A DNA stretch of 7,475 bases from Nanobdellota archaeon (GTDB lineage Archaea; Nanobdellota; Nanobdellia; Pacearchaeales; GW2011-AR1). The stretch is taken from positions 1 to 7,475 of the forward strand of contig DAOWJD010000049.1 in NCBI GenBank assembly GCA_030640565.1, written 5' to 3'. Shown in pieces: positions 5,360-7,475 of this stretch (position 1 is its first letter; every line of letters starts with the position of its first letter). Position numbers and translations under genes: made by a program. Under the pieces are notes generated by a model. It worked only from the letters and a program-made list of their open reading frames with translations, had not been told where the DNA came from and did not search any database.

Positions 5360-6091
5360 ATGGGATTAAAAAAAGGTATGTTGACTTGGATTTTCACTCT
5401 AGCAACAATCTTAGGAATTGCCTATGCAGATGATATATCTAAAGGTATGAGGGGCCCTACTAACTGGCAGGTTGATGGGCGGACTTTTTATCTAAAGAGA
5501 CCTAATAGTCTTGAAGCATTAACAAATACATTTGTTTTGAAAGGCTGGGATGGCAAGGAATCTGGAAAATGGGGTTTTTTGAATGCATCATATAAATCCA
5601 CTAATGGACCAGATGGTTCAAATAATGGAACTATGGATATCACTCTTGGTGGTGGTCCAAGATTTAGCACAGGCAATTTTCACTTCTTACCTTATTTTGC
5701 CCTCACACTTCCAACAGGAGAATTAGGAAATCAGAGATATGATGAAAAAATTGGTTTATTGGCAACATATTTAACCTCAAATAAGAAGTTCGAAGTTGAT
5801 CTAGCATCACAATATACATTTACAGGAAAAGATAAAGAAGGAATAAACCAACCAAATGAGTTGTATGCTGGTTTGGTACTTGGTGGTGAAATTGTAAAAA
5901 ACGTAAGAGGCGTAGCTGGATTTACTGCTAAAAGAAAAGGAAATGGTGATTATTTGTTAAATCTAAAGTCTATTCTAAGGTATACCTTTTCAAAATATGT
6001 ACATGTTGAACTTGTAGGCGAAACAAGTGTGGCTAACAGAAACATTCCAAAAAAGAAGACTGTGGGTTTACAGTTCAGATGGAATTTTTAA
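5360..6091 (+). CDS. Exported outer-membrane-like beta-barrel protein (PF13557-like)
   Basis: This 243-residue exported protein (246 if started at 5351) has a Sec-type signal peptide: basic GLKKG, hydrophobic core MLTWIFTLATILGI, and an AYA|DD signal-peptidase site at residues 21-23. No further membrane helix follows. The mature part is a run of about 10-12 amphipathic beta-strands with short turns. The segment MDITLGGGPRF...LPYFALTLPTGE (92-121) closely resembles the 'Phenol_MetA_deg' outer-membrane channel family, with its conserved PTG after a strand. The last 11 residues alternate hydrophobic/aromatic at every second position and end in Phe (V235, L237, F239, W241, F243), as in Gram-negative outer-membrane proteins. 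The AT-rich codon use and archaeal TATA promoter match the neighbours. It is divergent from the TrmB-like gene and converges on LSm with 11 bp between stops. The barrel fold is inferred; a secreted non-membrane beta protein remains possible. Substrate and location are unknown. Confidence 0.75.
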   Translation: MGLKKGMLTWIFTLATILGIAYADDISKGMRGPTNWQVDGRTFYLKRPNSLEALTNTFVLKGWDGKESGKWGFLNASYKSTNGPDGSNNGTMDITLGGGPRFSTGNFHFLPYFALTLPTGELGNQRYDEKIGLLATYLTSNKKFEVDLASQYTFTGKDKEGINQPNELYAGLVLGGEIVKNVRGVAGFTAKRKGNGDYLLNLKSILRYTFSKYVHVELVGETSVANRNIPKKKTVGLQFRWNF

Positions 6092-6102
6092 AATTAAGAA
6101 AA

Positions 6103-6354
6103 TCATTCCTTTTTCAAAGCTGTTGAAGCTGGAGAAATAAATATAATCGTATCCCCTCTTAAAAATGTAAGTCCAAGATTTCGCTTTACCTCATTATTCT
6201 CCATCTCCTTTATGTTATCAAGAACAAGATTTATATGGATATCAAAAGCTAGCAAAGTCCCTACAAATTGCTTATCTCCTTTAAGATGCACAAGAACTTC
6301 TTTCCCTTTTGAATTGTTCAAAAGATCCAAAGGTCTCTCAATTCCATTAACCAT
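6103..6354 (-). CDS. Archaeal Sm-like protein (LSm/SmAP)
   Basis: This 83-residue protein has the full Sm fold. Sm1 covers about residues 8-48 (RPLDLLNNSKGKEV, then FDIHINLVLDNI with H40 and N42 at the RNA-binding loop), and Sm2 covers about 59-75 (LGLTFLRGDTIIFISP with R66, G67, D68). Family members form heptameric rings that bind U-rich single-stranded RNA and act in RNA turnover and tRNA/snoRNA metabolism. Length and spacing are typical of SmAP1-type proteins, with no C-terminal extension. The gene is divergent from eS8. A BRE+TATA pair on the minus strand (6374-6390) is centred about 25 bp before the ATG, indicating a leaderless mRNA. Which SmAP paralogue it is cannot be decided here. Confidence 0.95.
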   Translation of the reverse strand: MVNGIERPLDLLNNSKGKEVLVHLKGDKQFVGTLLAFDIHINLVLDNIKEMENNEVKRNLGLTFLRGDTIIFISPASTALKKE

Positions 6355-6373
6355 GTTTATCTTCTGTAGGATT

Positions 6374-6390
6374 TATTTATAAACATTTCG
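6374..6390 (-). promoter_or_regulatory. BRE/TATA promoter of LSm
   Basis: The minus strand reads CGAAATG (BRE, 6384-6390) followed by TTTATAAATA (6374-6383), one of the best promoter matches in the window. The box is centred about 25 bp before the start codon. Confidence 0.65.
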
Positions 6391-6413
6391 CTATTATTGT
6401 TAAAAATAGGTAA

Positions 6414-6430
6414 AAAGAAAATTATTTAAA
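6414..6430 (+). promoter_or_regulatory. BRE/TATA promoter of eS8
   Basis: An AAAGAAA-type BRE precedes TTATTTAAA (6422-6430), centred 27 bp before the ATG at 6453. The predicted transcription start coincides with the start codon. Confidence 0.6.
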
Positions 6431-6452
6431 TCAGTAACAAATTTCTTTTGTT

Positions 6453-6821
6453 ATGAAAAAAGGCAGAAAGATATCTGGTGGAAGATATAAAAAAGTAGGA
6501 AAGAAAAAACTCTATGAACGACCAGGACAAAAAAAGATAATTAAGCTTGGCGAAGAAAAAAGAAAGACTGTTAAAATAAGAGGGGGAAATAAAAAAACTT
6601 TTTTGTTAAAAGGTAAAATCATAAATGTAAAGTCAGGAGATAAAATAAAAAAAGTGGAAATGAAAAATGTTATTGAAACACCTTCAAATAGATTCCTAGC
6701 AAGACAAAATATTCTTACAAAAGGCACTATTGTTGAAACAGATATTGGGAAAGTCAGAATAACAAATAGACCAAGTCAAGAAGGAATGGTCAATGGGATT
6801 CTAATAGAAAACCTTAAATAA
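6453..6821 (+). CDS. rps8e: Small-subunit ribosomal protein eS8
   Basis: This 122-residue protein is of normal archaeal eS8 length, a basic component of the 30S subunit shared with eukaryotes. Signatures are GRKISGGRYKKVGKKKLYE (4-22), LGEEKRKTVKIRGGNKKT (32-49), VIETPSNRFLARQNILTKGTIVET (73-96) and the final VRITNRPSQEGMVNGILIE (101-119). The basic N-terminal tail (about 1-40) would thread into rRNA, and the rest forms a beta-barrel. There is no Shine-Dalgarno; the TATA spacing indicates a leaderless message. It is divergent from LSm and upstream of TFB, but TFB has its own promoter in the 103-bp gap. Confidence 0.97.
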   Translation: MKKGRKISGGRYKKVGKKKLYERPGQKKIIKLGEEKRKTVKIRGGNKKTFLLKGKIINVKSGDKIKKVEMKNVIETPSNRFLARQNILTKGTIVETDIGKVRITNRPSQEGMVNGILIENLK

Positions 6822-6823
6822 GA

Positions 6824-6828
6824 TTTTT
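6824..6828 (+). terminator. Possible oligo-T terminator of eS8
   Basis: TTTTT begins two bases after the eS8 stop and is followed by another T-rich run (6837-6840). No hairpin is visible, as is normal for archaeal intrinsic termination. Confidence 0.35.
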
Positions 6829-6863
6829 AATAAACTTTTACCACTAAAAGAAACTATAAAAAA

Positions 6864-6897
6864 GAAAAGCTTTATAAAAGGAAAAGCTTTATAAAAC
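6864..6897 (+). promoter_or_regulatory. Tandemly duplicated BRE+TATA element before TFB
   Basis: GAAAAGCTTTATAAAAG (6864-6880) is followed without a gap by GAAAAGCTTTATAAAAC (6881-6897), 16 of 17 bases identical. Each copy contains a BRE-like GAAAAGC and a strong TATA box TTTATAAAA. The second box is centred 33 bp before the ATG and would start transcripts about 6 nt upstream of it; the first would add 17 nt. A further TATA-like ACTATAAAAAA lies at about 6853-6863. Confidence 0.75.
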
Positions 6898-6924
6898 TTA
6901 CTATTCAATCTAAAAAACATTACT

Positions 6925-7475
6925 ATGACATTTATAAAAAAATGCCCTGAATGCAAAAGTATTCATCTCACCTATGATCCTCACCTAGGAGAGATTATCT
7001 GTAATGACTGTGGTCTTGTTGTTGAAGAAAAAATGGTTGATGTGGGAGTAGATCTTTCTGGAAAGTTTGACAAAGGAGTAAAAAAAGGCAGGGGAGGAGC
7101 ACCAATAAGTATTCAAAAGTTTGACAAAGGCCTTACAACTAATGTTGGGGAAATTTCAGACATATACAGACTTGAACCAAAACAAACAAGAAAATTCTTA
7201 AGATTAAAAAAATGGCAGGAAAGAGTATCAACAAGCATTGAAAGAAATCTTAGACTTGCTATGGCTGAATTAAGAGTTGTTGCTTCTTATCTAAATCTTC
7301 CAAATGTTGTAAGAGATGATGCTGCAAGAATTTACAATTTTGTTCTTCAAAGAGGGCTTGTACGTGGAAGAAATATGGAATCTGTAATAGCTGCTTGCCT
7401 TTATGCAGCCTGCAGGTCTTATAATATACCAAGAACGCTTGATGAAATGGCTACTGCCTCAGATGTGGAAAGAAA
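6925..7475 (+). CDS. tfb: Transcription initiation factor B (TFB), 3' end beyond window
   Basis: The first 183 codons of the archaeal TFIIB homologue are present; the window edge cuts the rest. TFB binds TBP-TATA and the BRE and brings in RNA polymerase. The N-terminal zinc ribbon is intact (C7, C10, C26, C29). GAPISIQKFDKGLTTNVG (58-75) matches the linker preceding the cyclin folds, and the first cyclin repeat runs from about 95 (VSTSIERNLRLAMAELRVVASYLNLP, then RGRNMESVIAACLYAACRSYNIPRTLDEMA). The B-reader differs from the norm: where most archaeal TFBs have a GPEWRAF-like motif, this one reads GVDLSGKFDKGVKKGRG (41-57), with no PEWR and no Trp. It may be a paralogous or lineage-specific TFB. 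No Shine-Dalgarno is present. Confidence 0.95.
   Translation, partial: MTFIKKCPECKSIHLTYDPHLGEIICNDCGLVVEEKMVDVGVDLSGKFDKGVKKGRGGAPISIQKFDKGLTTNVGEISDIYRLEPKQTRKFLRLKKWQERVSTSIERNLRLAMAELRVVASYLNLPNVVRDDAARIYNFVLQRGLVRGRNMESVIAACLYAACRSYNIPRTLDEMATASDVER

Noticed and set aside
5488..5676. Open frame on - inside the barrel-like gene
   Set aside because: It overlaps strands with clear amphipathic pattern on +, has no promoter and looks like a shadow.
5271..6102. Barrel-like gene as a contaminating bacterial fragment
   Set aside because: It has an archaeal-type TATA box shared in layout with the neighbours, AT-rich composition like them, and very short gaps on both sides. A chimeric assembly is not excluded, but nothing in the sequence points to a junction.
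6512..6727. Open frame on - inside eS8
   Set aside because: It is antisense to a certain ribosomal protein gene; its Phe/Leu-rich sequence is the complement of Lys-rich codons.
6864..6897. Direct repeat considered as the start of a CRISPR or integration site
   Set aside because: There are only two adjacent copies with no spacers, and each is a complete BRE+TATA at promoter distance from TFB.

Overview
This AT-rich window looks archaeal, most likely from a small-genome lineage of the DPANN / Pacearchaeota-Woesearchaeota kind. The evidence is a transcription factor B gene, ribosomal protein eS8, an archaeal Sm-like protein, a TrmB-type regulator, an archaeal-type RNase Z, a tRNA-Arg with a textbook bulge-helix-bulge intron, tRNAs without encoded CCA, and BRE/TATA promoters about 25-30 bp before start codons. 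The lineage assignment is inference from gene style (for example the double membrane-anchored Ig-like surface protein) and not from a marker phylogeny.

Layout. 1-341: a short tandem repeat, a small Lys/Glu-rich coiled-coil ORF (+), and a short convergent spacer. 342-2186 (-): a large, sequon-rich surface protein anchored by a membrane segment at each end. 2305-2569 (-): tRNA-Arg(UCU) with a 46-nt intron, a 71-bp spacer ending in a hairpin that touches the next tRNA, then tRNA-Cys(GCA). 2618-4439 (-): RNase Z followed by an AlkA-like HhH-GPD DNA glycosylase, in one transcription unit. 4527-5264 (-): a TrmB-family regulator. 5360-6091 (+): a secreted protein resembling a Gram-negative outer-membrane beta-barrel, transcribed divergently from the regulator across an intergenic region packed with ACCAT-type half-sites. 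6103-6354 (-): LSm protein. 6453-6821 (+): eS8. 6925-window end (+): TFB, truncated by the window edge, preceded by a tandemly duplicated BRE+TATA element.

Most genes concern RNA metabolism and basal expression: RNase Z makes the mature 3' ends of tRNAs such as the two encoded just downstream of its transcription unit, LSm binds U-rich RNA, eS8 is a small-subunit protein, and TFB recruits RNA polymerase. Nearly all stand-alone genes have a TATA box centred 25-30 bp before the ATG, so leaderless transcripts are probably the rule. The one gene inside an operon (the glycosylase) instead has a Shine-Dalgarno sequence.

The most unusual part is 5264-6091, a barrel-like exported protein with a bacterial-style C-terminal aromatic signature, under what looks like control of its divergent TrmB-like neighbour. 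The second is TFB, whose B-reader lacks the usual PEWR-type motif and whose promoter carries a duplicated TFB/TBP recognition element.
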